From contig JAHDBJ010000048.1 in assembly GCA_020630435.1 (NCBI GenBank), positions 1 to 34,412 of the forward strand: 34,412 nucleotides of DNA, written 5' to 3'. The stretch comes from Saprospiraceae bacterium. Its GTDB lineage: Bacteria; Bacteroidota; Bacteroidia; Chitinophagales; Saprospiraceae. Shown in pieces: positions 1 to 9,046 of the stretch. Position 1 is the stretch's first letter. Every line of letters starts with the position of its first letter. The position numbers were made by a program, and so were the translations under genes. Under the pieces are notes generated by a model, which was not told the DNA's origin, ran no database searches, and saw only the letters and a program-made list of their open reading frames with translations.

Positions 1-45
1 CGTGTACACGCACACACGCAGTAAATTACTTTTTTCAATAGAATA

Positions 46-321
46 TCAACTATTTATTTGTTTAATCTTATTAAACTTTCTATCTAAAATTAAAAGATGC
101 CCCTCTTCGTTATGGGTGAAAAAATATTTTTCATTATATGTAAGACCTCGTGCAACAGAAAGAAAAGGTGCTATTGATATTTTTTGATTTGTATGTTGTG
201 GAAAAATTGGGAGATGAGGATGTTTATCTTTTTCTGGTTTCTGATAACCACAAGAAACAAACATCAAAAAGAGAGCATAAAAAACAACTTGTATATTGTT
301 TTTTATTATAGAATTCTTCAT
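46..321 (-). CDS. Small lipoprotein, possibly a truncated N-terminal fragment
   Basis: The 91-residue product begins MKNSIIKNN and has a hydrophobic stretch ending in a lipobox-like FVSC, so it is probably a lipoprotein exported and lipidated at that Cys. The mature part contains the segment YFFTHNEEGHLLILDRK, which reads like the first blade of a larger propeller-type lipoprotein. It ends abruptly after KIKQINS. I chose the third in-frame ATG (position 321) over the one at 336 because it gives a normal charged signal-peptide n-region. No family is recognised. It could be a genuine short gene or the 5' piece of a frameshifted or deleted gene; the sequence left of position 46 is too short to decide. 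Confidence 0.45.
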   Translation of the reverse strand: MKNSIIKNNIQVVFYALFLMFVSCGYQKPEKDKHPHLPIFPQHTNQKISIAPFLSVARGLTYNEKYFFTHNEEGHLLILDRKFNKIKQINS

Positions 322-445
322 ATACATTTCAATCATTGTATATAAAAGTTTAACTGTTTTTCATTATAAACTTACTAGTTATAGGAGAGGACTTGCTAGC
401 AAGAAGTCATTGTGTGTGTCAGGTTATTTTTAACCTCCAACCACT

Positions 446-1513
446 CTACTCATAACGAAGGATTCTTGCTGTAGGCTCTATTTTCTTTTGTACTTGACGC
501 AGCATATCACTGGCATTTGCCTTATTCGCATCAAATTGTATACCTACTTTTGCTAAACCGTTTGGCATTCGTTCAATGTAAGGTAAGAATCCTGCTTTTT
601 CGATTTTCTTAAGTGTAGCTCTAACCCCTTTTTCTTTTCTAAATGCCCCAATCGCAATTATACATGTTTTTTCTTCATATATTTCATCTTTTACCGTCTC
701 ATTTTCAATTCCTGTATTTTCAAAAGAAGTTTCCTTCTCTACTTCATCAGGGGCAAACATTGGAGCATCATCTATTGTTTCTTCATCCGATTGAAGTTGT
801 CGAGAAATATCATCTTCCATTGTAATTAATGGAGCATCAGCATCATCTGTTTTTAACGACGTACCTTCAGCTTTAGGTTTTACATTAATATTTAATTCTT
901 GGAGTGGATCGTTATCAGCTATAGTTTGCTCTGTGGAATCATTCATCCAGCCCAAATAAATTAATACAAATAATAACATAGCAGCAGCAGCCCCAGCATA
1001 TTTCAACCAACCATCATATCTTGAACGACTATCCTCATTAGAAGTTATCTGAGGTTGTATTGTTTGACTTTGCGCTAGTGCTTCTTCTGTTCTTAAGATT
1101 GGATAATATTGAATAGATTCCAGACCATATGAATCTAAAAGGTAGTTTTTATCCTCAGGAATAAATTGAACATTTTGTTCTATATCTTTAAAAATTTTAC
1201 CAATTTCAGGTAAGGCGATTATTTCTTTTTTATTTAATATTTCTTTACATTCTGCGACGAATGTCTCTACTGTCATTTTACACTCAGCAAGCGTTCTCCC
1301 TGACTTCTGGACTAGTGTATCCAATAATAATCCATCATCTGTTTTGATATTTTCATTGAAAAAAATAGCTTTTCTGGGAGGGTGAAGATGTCCATGTACG
1401 CCATCAATCCTTGCAGACTCATAGTTGGCTTCAAAGCCACCAAAACCTGGAATGATTACAAGATCATTATCATACAATAATTTAGAAATGCTTTTTACAA
1501 CATCATTTGACAT
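446..1513 (-). CDS. HU-CCDC81 / SPOR domain membrane protein
   Basis: The product has 355 residues. Residues about 1-135 resemble the bacterial HU-CCDC81 double domain (IHF/HU-like fold; opening MSNDVVKSISKLL and motif IPGFGGFEA). A single membrane segment lies at about 168-190, followed by an acidic linker (about 195-282) and a C-terminal SPOR domain (about 283-355, starting CIIAIGAFR). SPOR domains bind denuded septal peptidoglycan, so the protein is expected at the division site, with the N-terminal domain in the cytoplasm and SPOR in the periplasm. The start at 1513 is preferred over the longer ATG at 1567 because the extra 18 residues lie upstream of the conserved opening. It lies downstream of lpxD on the same strand. 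This domain pair is common in Bacteroidota, and the exact role is inferred. Confidence 0.85.
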   Translation of the reverse strand: MSNDVVKSISKLLYDNDLVIIPGFGGFEANYESARIDGVHGHLHPPRKAIFFNENIKTDDGLLLDTLVQKSGRTLAECKMTVETFVAECKEILNKKEIIALPEIGKIFKDIEQNVQFIPEDKNYLLDSYGLESIQYYPILRTEEALAQSQTIQPQITSNEDSRSRYDGWLKYAGAAAAMLLFVLIYLGWMNDSTEQTIADNDPLQELNINVKPKAEGTSLKTDDADAPLITMEDDISRQLQSDEETIDDAPMFAPDEVEKETSFENTGIENETVKDEIYEEKTCIIAIGAFRKEKGVRATLKKIEKAGFLPYIERMPNGLAKVGIQFDANKANASDMLRQVQKKIEPTARILRYE

Positions 1514-1618
1514 AGATACTGCTGTTAATTTTTCCAAAAACAAGAACCAAAATGGATTCAAATTCAAAAATACAATAATTTCAGTTGAAATTCAATCTTT
1601 GAACAACTATCCTCCGAA

Positions 1619-2554
1619 TCAGTCAATCTTACCGCTTTTCAAAATAGCTGGTAACTGTCTTAAAGCAGCTAATTCTCGATAACTTTCTTTCACTTCTTTT
1701 GCAGGATAACCAAAATAGACTTTCCCCCCTTTTAGATTTTTTGACACGCCTGATTTTGCTAAGACAACAGCTCCTTTGCCAATAACTAAATTTTGAGCTA
1801 TCCCGACCTGACCATAAAGCACGACTTCATCTTCTATAATGGTTTTTCCACCAACTCCTACTTGTCCAGCAAAAAGACAGTTTTTTCCGATAACGGCTCC
1901 ATGACCGATATGAATTTGGGAGTCAAACTTTGTTCCTGCTCCTATAATTGTATCTCCTGATACGCCTTTATTGATGGTACATCCTGCACCTATCTCAACA
2001 TCCTCTTCTATAATAGCTCTACCGCCAGAACGCCATTTATGTAGTTTTCCATTCTCTTTTTTATAATAAAAAGCATCTGTCCCAATAATCGCCCCTGCTT
2101 GAATATTACTATTATCTCCTACTTCTGAATAATCTCCTATAAACGTATTGGCTTGAATATGACAATTTTTTCCAATTTTCACATAGTTTCCAATTACTGC
2201 ATGGGGTTCGATAACTGCACTAGGATGAATAATTGCAGTATCAGAAATCATCTTTGTCAATGGTCGAAAAGGACGAAACCGCCATACCAAATCATTGTAT
2301 GCTTTAAATGGAGCATCACAAACTAAGAGTGCTTTTCCTTCTGGACAATCTATTTTTTTATTTAAAATAATAAAAGATGCCGCCGAATTGAGCGACTTAT
2401 CAAAATATTTTTCTACATCAACAAAGGTAATATCTCCTTGTTGTACTTTATGAATTTCATTGATACCTGTAGCAATCATACTAGTATCTCCAATTAATTC
2501 AGCATTGATTAGTGCTGCTATTTCTATGATGGGGATGGGAACGGGTAGCTTCAT
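1619..2554 (-). CDS. lpxD: UDP-3-O-acylglucosamine N-acyltransferase family protein (LpxD)
   Basis: The 311-residue protein has a short N-terminal uridine-binding-type domain (about 1-100), then a left-handed parallel beta-helix made of hexapeptide repeats (about 105-280; for example [15 protein letters not shown] and [10 protein letters not shown]). A short helical tail follows. His218 in IHIGH aligns with the catalytic His of E. coli LpxD (in IAHNV). LpxD transfers a 3-hydroxyacyl chain from ACP to the 2-amino group of UDP-3-O-acylglucosamine in lipid A synthesis, in the cytoplasm. It is somewhat shorter than E. coli LpxD (341 residues), mainly in the N-terminal domain and tail. Bacteroidota often carry an additional LpxD-like paralogue, so this may be the second copy rather than the main enzyme. 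Confidence 0.85.
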   Translation of the reverse strand: MKLPVPIPIIEIAALINAELIGDTSMIATGINEIHKVQQGDITFVDVEKYFDKSLNSAASFIILNKKIDCPEGKALLVCDAPFKAYNDLVWRFRPFRPLTKMISDTAIIHPSAVIEPHAVIGNYVKIGKNCHIQANTFIGDYSEVGDNSNIQAGAIIGTDAFYYKKENGKLHKWRSGGRAIIEEDVEIGAGCTINKGVSGDTIIGAGTKFDSQIHIGHGAVIGKNCLFAGQVGVGGKTIIEDEVVLYGQVGIAQNLVIGKGAVVLAKSGVSKNLKGGKVYFGYPAKEVKESYRELAALRQLPAILKSGKID

Positions 2555-2586
2555 TGTATTTTTACGTTGTTGTTGTTTAAACAGGT

Positions 2587-2609
2587 AAAAGAATGCTATG
2601 AAGCATTCT
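2587..2609 (-). terminator. Rho-independent terminator after the S41 peptidase gene
   Basis: An 8-bp perfect stem, AGAATGCT / AGCATTCT, with loop ATGA is followed on the minus strand by TTTT. It lies 27 bases past the stop codon of the peptidase gene and before the lpxD start, so it separates the two transcripts. Confidence 0.6.
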
Positions 2610-2636
2610 ATAATAAAACATCAATTTTATCCTTTT

Positions 2637-4281
2637 TTATTGAATTAATTCTAGTGCTTTTTCTAAAACTTCATCTTTGCCTTTTATAAGTCCATTTATT
2701 GTTTTTTTTACTTCTATATCAGGTACTATACCTATTCTTTGGGTTTCACGTCCATCTGGATAAAATACACCTAGTCCACTAAAGCCTGTTTTATGGTCAT
2801 CTAAAAAATTAAAAATAGTAACATTCCCATCTGCCCCAGCAGTTTGACTCCCAACAACAATTGCTTTATCAATAGTCTGTAAACACATCACTGTCCATTC
2901 TGCGTGACTAATAGTATTTTCGTTCACCAATATAACAACCTTTCCCTTATAACTATTTTTATTCTTCTTCCCTATTGTTAATTTTTTTGACCAAATATAC
3001 TTACCAGGATAAGATAAATCTGGGCTTATCAATTGACTAAATGTTTTTTTCTCAATACTCAAATAATTTATCAATTTATTAAATAGTTCCATTAGGATAG
3101 CCTCTAACATCAAATATAATTCCTCGTGTATCCATTAAACCATCCATAGCCTGTTTCACCTCATTCGGGTTTAAATGCTTCATATTGATGTATCCAATAT
3201 TATCCTGCAACTTTTTCCATTTCTCTTTTTGGGTAATAAATTTTCCTTTTCGATTGCCCAGAAATAATTTCAACGGATATTTTTGAGCTTCTTTTATCCT
3301 GACTTCTCCATCTCGTTCAAATTCTATTTTTGCTTTTTTTTCACTTCCTGCACTAACATAATAACGAACATATTTCCACTTTCCGACTTCATTAGAAGCG
3401 GGGGCATATTTATGCATTTGACTCAAAAATTCCATTGCATCTTGCCCATCAACTTTTAAAATTATGTCTCCAACTTTAAAGTCATTGTCTTTTGCCAATG
3501 AATCTTGTAGAAATCCTGTAACCACAACCTTATGCTCAATAATTTCGATTCGTATTGGTAAAGCATAATCTCCAAAATATTTTCTAGTATGTTTTGATTG
3601 AAAAAAGGCATGAGTATCATCAATTTTACTTATAAGTTCCAATATTGTTAGATGATAATCTACGGTATCTTTCGCTGCTTGAAACTTGGGAATCATTTCA
3701 ACCAACACATCTGACCATTTTTGATCCGTCATATATTTATATGGAAAAAAATATTCCACTTTATTCCAGTAATTGAATAAGCTTAATAGACGTACTTCCT
3801 CATTTGGATACGTTCCATATAATAATATATTTTCATTTTTGAATTTAACTGCACCTTTAAAAAAACTAGAAGCATAATAACATTTACCTTGACGTCGGTT
3901 TGCTTCAAGATATCGTAGTTTCTCAGATAATTTCAGGGTAAAGTGCTTGTTTTCTATCCAAGATAAATCAAAATTTTTCTCAAATCTATTTTCTTTTTTA
4001 TTACAATTTCTACATTTATCAATTTCCCCTAAAGTATTTATCCATTGTAACAAAATGGCTGAAAGTTCTTCTTTATCAGAAGCCGTTCTCACTTTTGGTA
4101 GAATCGTGATGAGTTCTTTATTCCAATCAAATTTTCCTTCTCCAACGATAGGGTGATAGTATTTTAGAAACCCCCAAACTTTTGCTAGACGTTCTAACTT
4201 TTCAACATCCGATATTACTTGTTGGGCGGGCAATATACCAAAACAAAGGCATATCAAAGCTGTCAAAATTATTTTTGGCAT
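2637..4281 (-). pseudogene. S41-family (tail-specific) peptidase, interrupted by a frameshift
   Basis: Two overlapping reading frames together make one S41 peptidase. The upstream frame (4281 to 3079, 400 residues) has a signal peptide ending near LPAQQ, an N-terminal S41 accessory region, a PDZ domain (about 245-310; FKVGDIILKVDG) and the first catalytic-domain strand IIFDVRGYPNG, then stops. The downstream frame (to 2637) continues with NKLINYL, the nucleophile region NTISHAEWT and GSQTAGADGN, and ends with IVPDIEV. The reading frame shifts by +1 near 3082-3090 (GGAACTATTTAAT). The family is periplasmic or outer-membrane associated and uses a Ser nucleophile, here the Ser of SHAE. Either a real inactivating one-base insertion (or two-base deletion) or a sequencing error explains this. 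Both halves remain well conserved, so an error or a very recent mutation is likely. Confidence 0.8.
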
Positions 4282-4307
4282 AAAAATTTAAATTCTAAAT
4301 TTATATT

Positions 4308-5102
4308 TTACACCTCTTCAATTACCGATTGACCTTTGGAATAATCCTTACACGTCCATTGCCATTTTTCTAGGAGTTGCAGCTTTCCATTATTTGTAAT
4401 TTGAATTTTTGAAAGACATTTTCCTGTCATCAGTTCATCACTATTATTATAATGACGATATTCAAACTCAAGCGTATCATCCGAAGTCATTCTTCCGAAT
4501 AAAATCCCTTGCTTTATTTTTCCTCCTTCATAATTTGCCCAAACAATTTCATTTTTTTGAGCATAATGAAAGAGAACTTCGTTTCCAACTTCACCATTTG
4601 CTGTATTGGAAATACTCCTAAAGATTTTACCATTTAATGAAATTGTCTTCCTTCCCTTCTCAGGAATAATTTGATTGAGGTGATGTTTTGTATGTTTAAC
4701 GTAATCCTTGATTAAATATTCTAAATCACACCAATTAATATCACCTTTCCCAGTATCATATACTTTTGTTAAGTTTTCTTCTGGTATTGCTTCTATTATC
4801 CTAGCAATGTGCAAGTTGAGGCTTTTCCACAAATTAAGATGCGCTTGAATATTGGCATTTTGATGTTTTGTAATCGCAACCCATTCGTTCTGATGGTATA
4901 TCAATTTTTGATTTGGCAAATACTGTACTTCTACAAACCGTCTAGTATTATTGATAGCAGAATCTACCAAATGTCCTAGAATTTCTAATTTTGACCATTT
5001 ATCTTGCCTTGGTTTCGCTAACCATTCTTTAGTCCTTATAGCTGAAAAGTCATTCAATGCTAATCGTATAACTTCTCTTAGTTCATTTGCGACACTTAAC
5101 AT
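4308..5102 (-). CDS. DinB-like domain fused to an 'n-acetylglutamate synthase-like' domain
   Basis: Residues 1-150 form a DinB/YfiT-type four-helix bundle with the expected metal-binding histidines: His44 in LGHLVDS and His137/His141 in VKHTKHHLNQI. Residues about 154-264 (from SLNGKIFRSISNT to the C-terminal SVIEEV) match a small Bacteroidota domain usually annotated, probably wrongly, as n-acetylglutamate synthase. Its hallmarks are NGEVGNEVLFHY, YEGGKIKQG, HYNNSDELMTGKC and EKWQWT. That domain is normally a free protein of about 110 residues, so this is a fusion. DinB-fold proteins are often thiol-dependent transferases or damage-induced proteins, and no substrate can be read here. The DUF4920 gene lies 8 bp upstream on the same strand, suggesting co-transcription. 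Confidence 0.75.
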   Translation of the reverse strand: MLSVANELREVIRLALNDFSAIRTKEWLAKPRQDKWSKLEILGHLVDSAINNTRRFVEVQYLPNQKLIYHQNEWVAITKHQNANIQAHLNLWKSLNLHIARIIEAIPEENLTKVYDTGKGDINWCDLEYLIKDYVKHTKHHLNQIIPEKGRKTISLNGKIFRSISNTANGEVGNEVLFHYAQKNEIVWANYEGGKIKQGILFGRMTSDDTLEFEYRHYNNSDELMTGKCLSKIQITNNGKLQLLEKWQWTCKDYSKGQSVIEEV

Positions 5103-5110
5103 GGATATTC

Positions 5111-5587
5111 TTATTTAATAACTACACCATCTGCCATAAATTTCAACTCCACCTCAGGTTCCGTAATTTTTTCGATTTCTTCTGGACTTTTTCCTTCGTC
5201 TTCTGCATAATGCCTAAGTTCATCAACGGAGGTCACTTCTCTATAGGCATTTCCTCGCATAACGACTTCACTGCCTGCTAAATCTAAAGGCATAAAAAAA
5301 CCATAATCTTTAAACTTAACAAACATTTCTTCTTTACCTTCTTCGTCCGACACGATGGTCATCCAACAACCTTTTTTCTGACAGACGGCATCTACTTTTC
5401 CTGATACTTTTATATTGGATAAAGAGTCTTGGATTTCTAATTTAGATAATAATTTTTCATAAGTCATGGCATCAGCTGCTGTAATGGTTTCTCCAAAGTT
5501 TTTTTCTCCATCAGCAGTAGTCGTATTAGTGTGACAATTTACGAACAGACACACTAATAGTGTAAAGCATAATATATTTCTAATCAT
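5111..5587 (-). CDS. DUF4920 lipoprotein
   Basis: The 158-residue protein has an N-terminal signal peptide with lipobox LFVNC (Cys18), so it is predicted to be lipidated. The mature part fits DUF4920, with the hallmark VCQKKGCWM (two cysteines around a Lys-Lys-Gly turn), followed by FVKFKDYGFFMPLDLAG and a C-terminal acidic helix before VELKFMADGVVI. Members are short exported proteins of Bacteroidota whose biochemical role is unknown; the GCWM cysteine pair suggests metal or redox chemistry (inference). It is the first gene of a probable two-gene unit with the DinB fusion. Confidence 0.85.
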   Translation of the reverse strand: MIRNILCFTLLVCLFVNCHTNTTTADGEKNFGETITAADAMTYEKLLSKLEIQDSLSNIKVSGKVDAVCQKKGCWMTIVSDEEGKEEMFVKFKDYGFFMPLDLAGSEVVMRGNAYREVTSVDELRHYAEDEGKSPEEIEKITEPEVELKFMADGVVIK

Positions 5588-5774
5588 AGTTTTATTTTTT
5601 TGTAAAAATAAAGAATATTAAAAGAGTTCTAGTAAAAGTTATTTAAAAAATCTTAACTACACCTTCTACCATGTTAGAGAAAATGGTAAAAACTAATTTA
5701 GAGCATATATTAAATTTAACAGTTTGGGCTAAAAATACCCTTTTCATCTCCAAAAGTTAATTTTAGACATACTC

Positions 5775-8033
5775 TTAATCTTTCATCAGTTCTCTTAATT
5801 TTAAAAGGCTTTTTTGATTTTGAGGCAAGAAAAAAGCATTGAGTACATCAAATCTTTCTCGATTTGACAAATGAAAATTCATGGAAGCTCTTTCATTAGA
5901 AGCACTTGGGCGATATATAAATTCTACTACATCAAATTTATCTTTTCCTAGTAGTCCTTCCAAAAAACTCAGATAGGCATCATGTTCATAAGCCTGTGTC
6001 ATTGACAATTGTCCTAGCATATCTAGAGGATTGAGAATGGCATCAAAAACTCCCTTAAATTCACTAGAAGACATATGGTGATCTCTCCCCCACCCTACTA
6101 CTTTCATTACGATAACACCGCTTGTATTTTCTAAAATCCAATCTTTAAAGACTTGTACAAAACGAGCAGAAGTGGCAATACCATAATTATCTCTTACCCC
6201 TGCATCTACTACTTCTACTACTGGTTCGCTCGGCAAATAGACATTGGGGAGTATATAAGGATAGGTTGCATTCATCCGCAAAGCACTAGACATCTGCATA
6301 TTATCTGCCCCTTGTGTTTCAAAAAAACGCCCAAAATCTACCATATCATGAACCATATATTCTTGATTTTTAAGATCAACAGGAGGTTGCATCATATACG
6401 AAACATCTAAAGGTGATATAATTAATCGCTTAGTATCATTCAGTATCGTAGGTGTAATAAACAATAAAGGGACTTTTCCTGATTCCTCATATTGTTGATA
6501 TTCTCCTACTGTACGAAGCATTAAAGAATCTGTGTTTTCGTGGAAGGTTTTTTCAAAAACATATCCTCTGTCTTTACGGTATTTATGCCCTCCTTGCTCA
6601 AAAGTTGACCAAGGCATAAATAGGTCATTTGACACGATTGTAAAGAAAATGGGATTTAGAATATCTTTCCCAATATTCCCTATATATTTATCACCGTAAA
6701 GATCATGCTGTTCCCCAAATTGATTGCGTAGATATAATTCCCTCATATATGCCGCACCTAATATTCCTCCTGATGCCCCTGTAATTAAGACAGTTTGATC
6801 CAATACTTTTCCGTTCAGCACCTTATCTGATTCTTTTAAGACTTGCATAGCCCATACTGCTCCCCGAATTCCACCGCCACTCGTATTAAATAAAATCATC
6901 TTTGGTTTAGCAGTAGTAGGAGCTATTCTCTTTTTCCATTTTTCTAAGATTTGAATCGTTTTTTCAATATCTGAAGATACATTCTGTGGATTGGCGATTT
7001 TACTAAGTTCGCCTTTAGAATAGATTGCCTTTTCCGTTTTATAGTTTAAGCCATATCCTTTGTTTGTATGTTTTAAAAAGTCATATTTTGTAATAAAATT
7101 AACAGCGATGATAAACAATATAAAAAACATAACTCGCCATTGTTGAAGCCAATAAACCAATGCCCCTACAAAAGATACTACCATAGCCATCAAGATGAAA
7201 AAACTAGCCGCAGCAGGAATTCTAAAATAAGGAGAATCTATCATATACCCCATTGTAATTAGAGCCATGATACTAAACATCTGGACGACTAAGGCATTGC
7301 CATGATTTTGTCTAAAAATGGCCAATAAAAATTTAGAATCGTAATGAGCTACACTACGCACAATTCTAGGGCGTAATCGTTCTGTCAAATAGGTATCTAC
7401 TCTCCAGATATGTGTGTCTGACTTTACTAATTCTATTACAGCGCCTCTTCGCCCTTTGATTATATTTCTAGCTAAATTAGGAGGTGAGCGTCTTTTTTTT
7501 ATAAAATATAAAATGTCTTTATTGGTAAATTCAAAATATAAGGCAAACATTAATATAGTTACTAAGAACCCTGTAAAAATACCCAGAATATTAGTAGCTA
7601 TGGTACTCCCAGACCAGTACTCATCATACCATTGAAAATGAATCATTTTACCTAAGTAGATCACCATAAAAATGAGTGGCACAACAGCATTATTGATACA
7701 AAATTTTGTAAATGGTCGTTCTAAAGAAGCTAAAAAAGGAAAGTGGTGTGTACTTAGTGTATAAGCTGCTAAATTCCATGCCATAAAAAACCCGCCAAAT
7801 GCAAAGCCAACAAAGAAAAAACTTAAAAAGCCCACTTGTCCTAGATATTCAGGAGTCAAGAAAAGATATTTTACACCAAATAACCTTCCCGATATTCCAA
7901 TCGCTAGCAATAAAGTAAGTATCCAACAAGCGATAAGCATCAAATGATTGCGAAAGTGCAGTATACTCAACTGTACAGGAAAGGAATAAAATACATTCTT
8001 CAATCGCTTTTTTAAAGCTAATTTTATTGGCAT
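5775..8033 (-). CDS. Membrane-anchored patatin-like phospholipase
   Basis: The 752-residue protein has a multi-helix membrane region in the first half (hydrophobic segments at about 31-50, 65-90, 115-130, 147-167, 250-262, 272-295 and 300-316). A cytosolic-type patatin domain follows: glycine-rich oxyanion loop SGGGIRG (386-391), nucleophile elbow GASGG with Ser421, and catalytic Asp610 in DAGVRDNYG, where many patatins have DGG. The Ser-Asp dyad is complete, so it should hydrolyse acyl ester lipids. The fused membrane region would hold the lipase at the inner membrane. It is divergent from lspA across a 189-bp gap and is apparently monocistronic. The substrate is not predictable. Confidence 0.85.
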   Translation of the reverse strand: MPIKLALKKRLKNVFYSFPVQLSILHFRNHLMLIACWILTLLLAIGISGRLFGVKYLFLTPEYLGQVGFLSFFFVGFAFGGFFMAWNLAAYTLSTHHFPFLASLERPFTKFCINNAVVPLIFMVIYLGKMIHFQWYDEYWSGSTIATNILGIFTGFLVTILMFALYFEFTNKDILYFIKKRRSPPNLARNIIKGRRGAVIELVKSDTHIWRVDTYLTERLRPRIVRSVAHYDSKFLLAIFRQNHGNALVVQMFSIMALITMGYMIDSPYFRIPAAASFFILMAMVVSFVGALVYWLQQWRVMFFILFIIAVNFITKYDFLKHTNKGYGLNYKTEKAIYSKGELSKIANPQNVSSDIEKTIQILEKWKKRIAPTTAKPKMILFNTSGGGIRGAVWAMQVLKESDKVLNGKVLDQTVLITGASGGILGAAYMRELYLRNQFGEQHDLYGDKYIGNIGKDILNPIFFTIVSNDLFMPWSTFEQGGHKYRKDRGYVFEKTFHENTDSLMLRTVGEYQQYEESGKVPLLFITPTILNDTKRLIISPLDVSYMMQPPVDLKNQEYMVHDMVDFGRFFETQGADNMQMSSALRMNATYPYILPNVYLPSEPVVEVVDAGVRDNYGIATSARFVQVFKDWILENTSGVIVMKVVGWGRDHHMSSSEFKGVFDAILNPLDMLGQLSMTQAYEHDAYLSFLEGLLGKDKFDVVEFIYRPSASNERASMNFHLSNRERFDVLNAFFLPQNQKSLLKLRELMKD

Positions 8034-8221
8034 ATTTACGCTTGACTGATTAAACGGCTAGTACCTTAGATAAATAACTTTTTACACAGTGTACTAAGAG
8101 TACTTATCTTGAATTTTAGATTTATTTTAAAAAAAGTCAAATAAAAAAAGGAATTTCTTAGAAATTAATTTTCACTCAAAATTAACCTTTTACTTTATAA
8201 GTCTTTAATTCATTTAGGCTA

Positions 8222-8249
8222 TTTGGTAAATAATAAAATAGTATATTTG
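8222..8249 (+). promoter_or_regulatory. Bacteroidota-type promoter of lspA
   Basis: TATATTTG at 8242-8249 is a perfect match to the -7 consensus TAnnTTTG, with TTTG at 8222-8225 sixteen bases upstream as the -33 element. Transcription would begin near 8255, inside the longest open frame. This rules out a start at 8223 and supports the TTG start at 8286. Confidence 0.6.
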
Positions 8250-8285
8250 GGCTCAAATTTATATAAACATTCTAAGCCAACTAAA

Positions 8286-9020
8286 TTGAAAAAACATACG
8301 ATCATTGTTATCAGTATTATTGTTTTAGTTTTATTACTAGACCAATCACTAAAAGTTTGGATAAAAACCAATATGTTTATTAACGAAAGTTTTAGCCTAT
8401 TGGGTATTGATTGGGCTAGAATTCATTTTATAGAAAATAAAGGAGCTGCCTTTGGATTAGAGTTAGGAGGTTCTTATGGAAAGTTGATTCTTAGTCTTTT
8501 TAGAATTGTAGCAGTCACCTTCCTTTCTTTTTATCTACGTTACCTCATAAAATCTAAAGCTAATTTAGGTCTGCTAATCAGTTTTGGTCTAATACTAGCA
8601 GGAGCTATTGGCAATATCATTGATAGTGCCTTTTACGGGATGATATTTTCAGAATCGGGTTACACAAGTAGTCAAGTTGCGGAATTATTCCCAGAAGCGG
8701 GAGGGTATGCTAAGTTTCTACATGGCAAAGTTGTAGATATGTTTTATTTCCCTATGTTTCAGGGAGTCATGCCTTCTTGGATGCCGTTCTGGGCAGGAGA
8801 ACCTTATATTTTCTTTCGACCTGTATTTAATATAGCGGATGCTGCTATAACTATAGGGGTGCTAAGTATTTTAATTTTCCAACGTAGCTTTTTTGCTGAT
8901 CCTGAGGAAAATAATAGTTTAGAAACAACCGATGGAACAACTGTTTCTCAACCTCTAGAATTTACAGATGAGCATCAATCTGACATTCCAAATGACCTAA
9001 ATACAGAAAAAGAACAATAA
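8286..9020 (+). CDS. lspA: Lipoprotein signal peptidase (signal peptidase II)
   Basis: LspA cleaves the signal peptide of prolipoproteins in the inner membrane after lipidation of the +1 Cys. From the TTG at 8286 the protein has 244 residues and begins KKHTIIVISI, matching the usual LspA N-terminus. The first membrane helix ends in LDQS (Asp19). The family motifs are present: ENKGAAFGL, GAIGNIID (catalytic Asp113) and FNIADAAITIG (catalytic Asp185). It is much longer than E. coli LspA (164 residues) because of a roughly 50-residue insertion between the two aspartates, often seen in Bacteroidota, and an acidic tail of about 40 residues. No ATG lies before the first helix. The frame is open back to a TTG at 8223, but that codon is inside the promoter. 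The mutase gene follows after 26 bp. Confidence 0.9.
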   Translation: MKKHTIIVISIIVLVLLLDQSLKVWIKTNMFINESFSLLGIDWARIHFIENKGAAFGLELGGSYGKLILSLFRIVAVTFLSFYLRYLIKSKANLGLLISFGLILAGAIGNIIDSAFYGMIFSESGYTSSQVAELFPEAGGYAKFLHGKVVDMFYFPMFQGVMPSWMPFWAGEPYIFFRPVFNIADAAITIGVLSILIFQRSFFADPEENNSLETTDGTTVSQPLEFTDEHQSDIPNDLNTEKEQ

Positions 9021-9046
9021 ATCTAAGTATTTATCAAAACCTAGTT

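Noticed and set aside
2-187. Short plus-strand frame opposite the lipoprotein fragment
   Set aside because: No start context or family signal; antisense shadow of the minus-strand gene.
392-403. Palindrome CTTGCTAGCAAG in the gap before the lipoprotein fragment
   Set aside because: Perfect but isolated; no T run and no known operator match.
421-436. Hairpin AGGTTA-TTTT-TAACCT just after the HU-SPOR gene
   Set aside because: Short AT-rich stem with no T tract on the minus strand; too weak to call a terminator.
1577-1592. Palindrome AATTTCA-GT-TGAAATT between lpxD and the HU-SPOR gene
   Set aside because: Loop too small for a good terminator and only AT pairs beyond the core; could be chance in AT-rich DNA.
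8254-8261. CAAATTTA, a minus-strand match to TAnnTTTG, as promoter for the patatin gene
   Set aside because: It lies more than 200 bases from the gene start and lacks a convincing -33 element at proper spacing.
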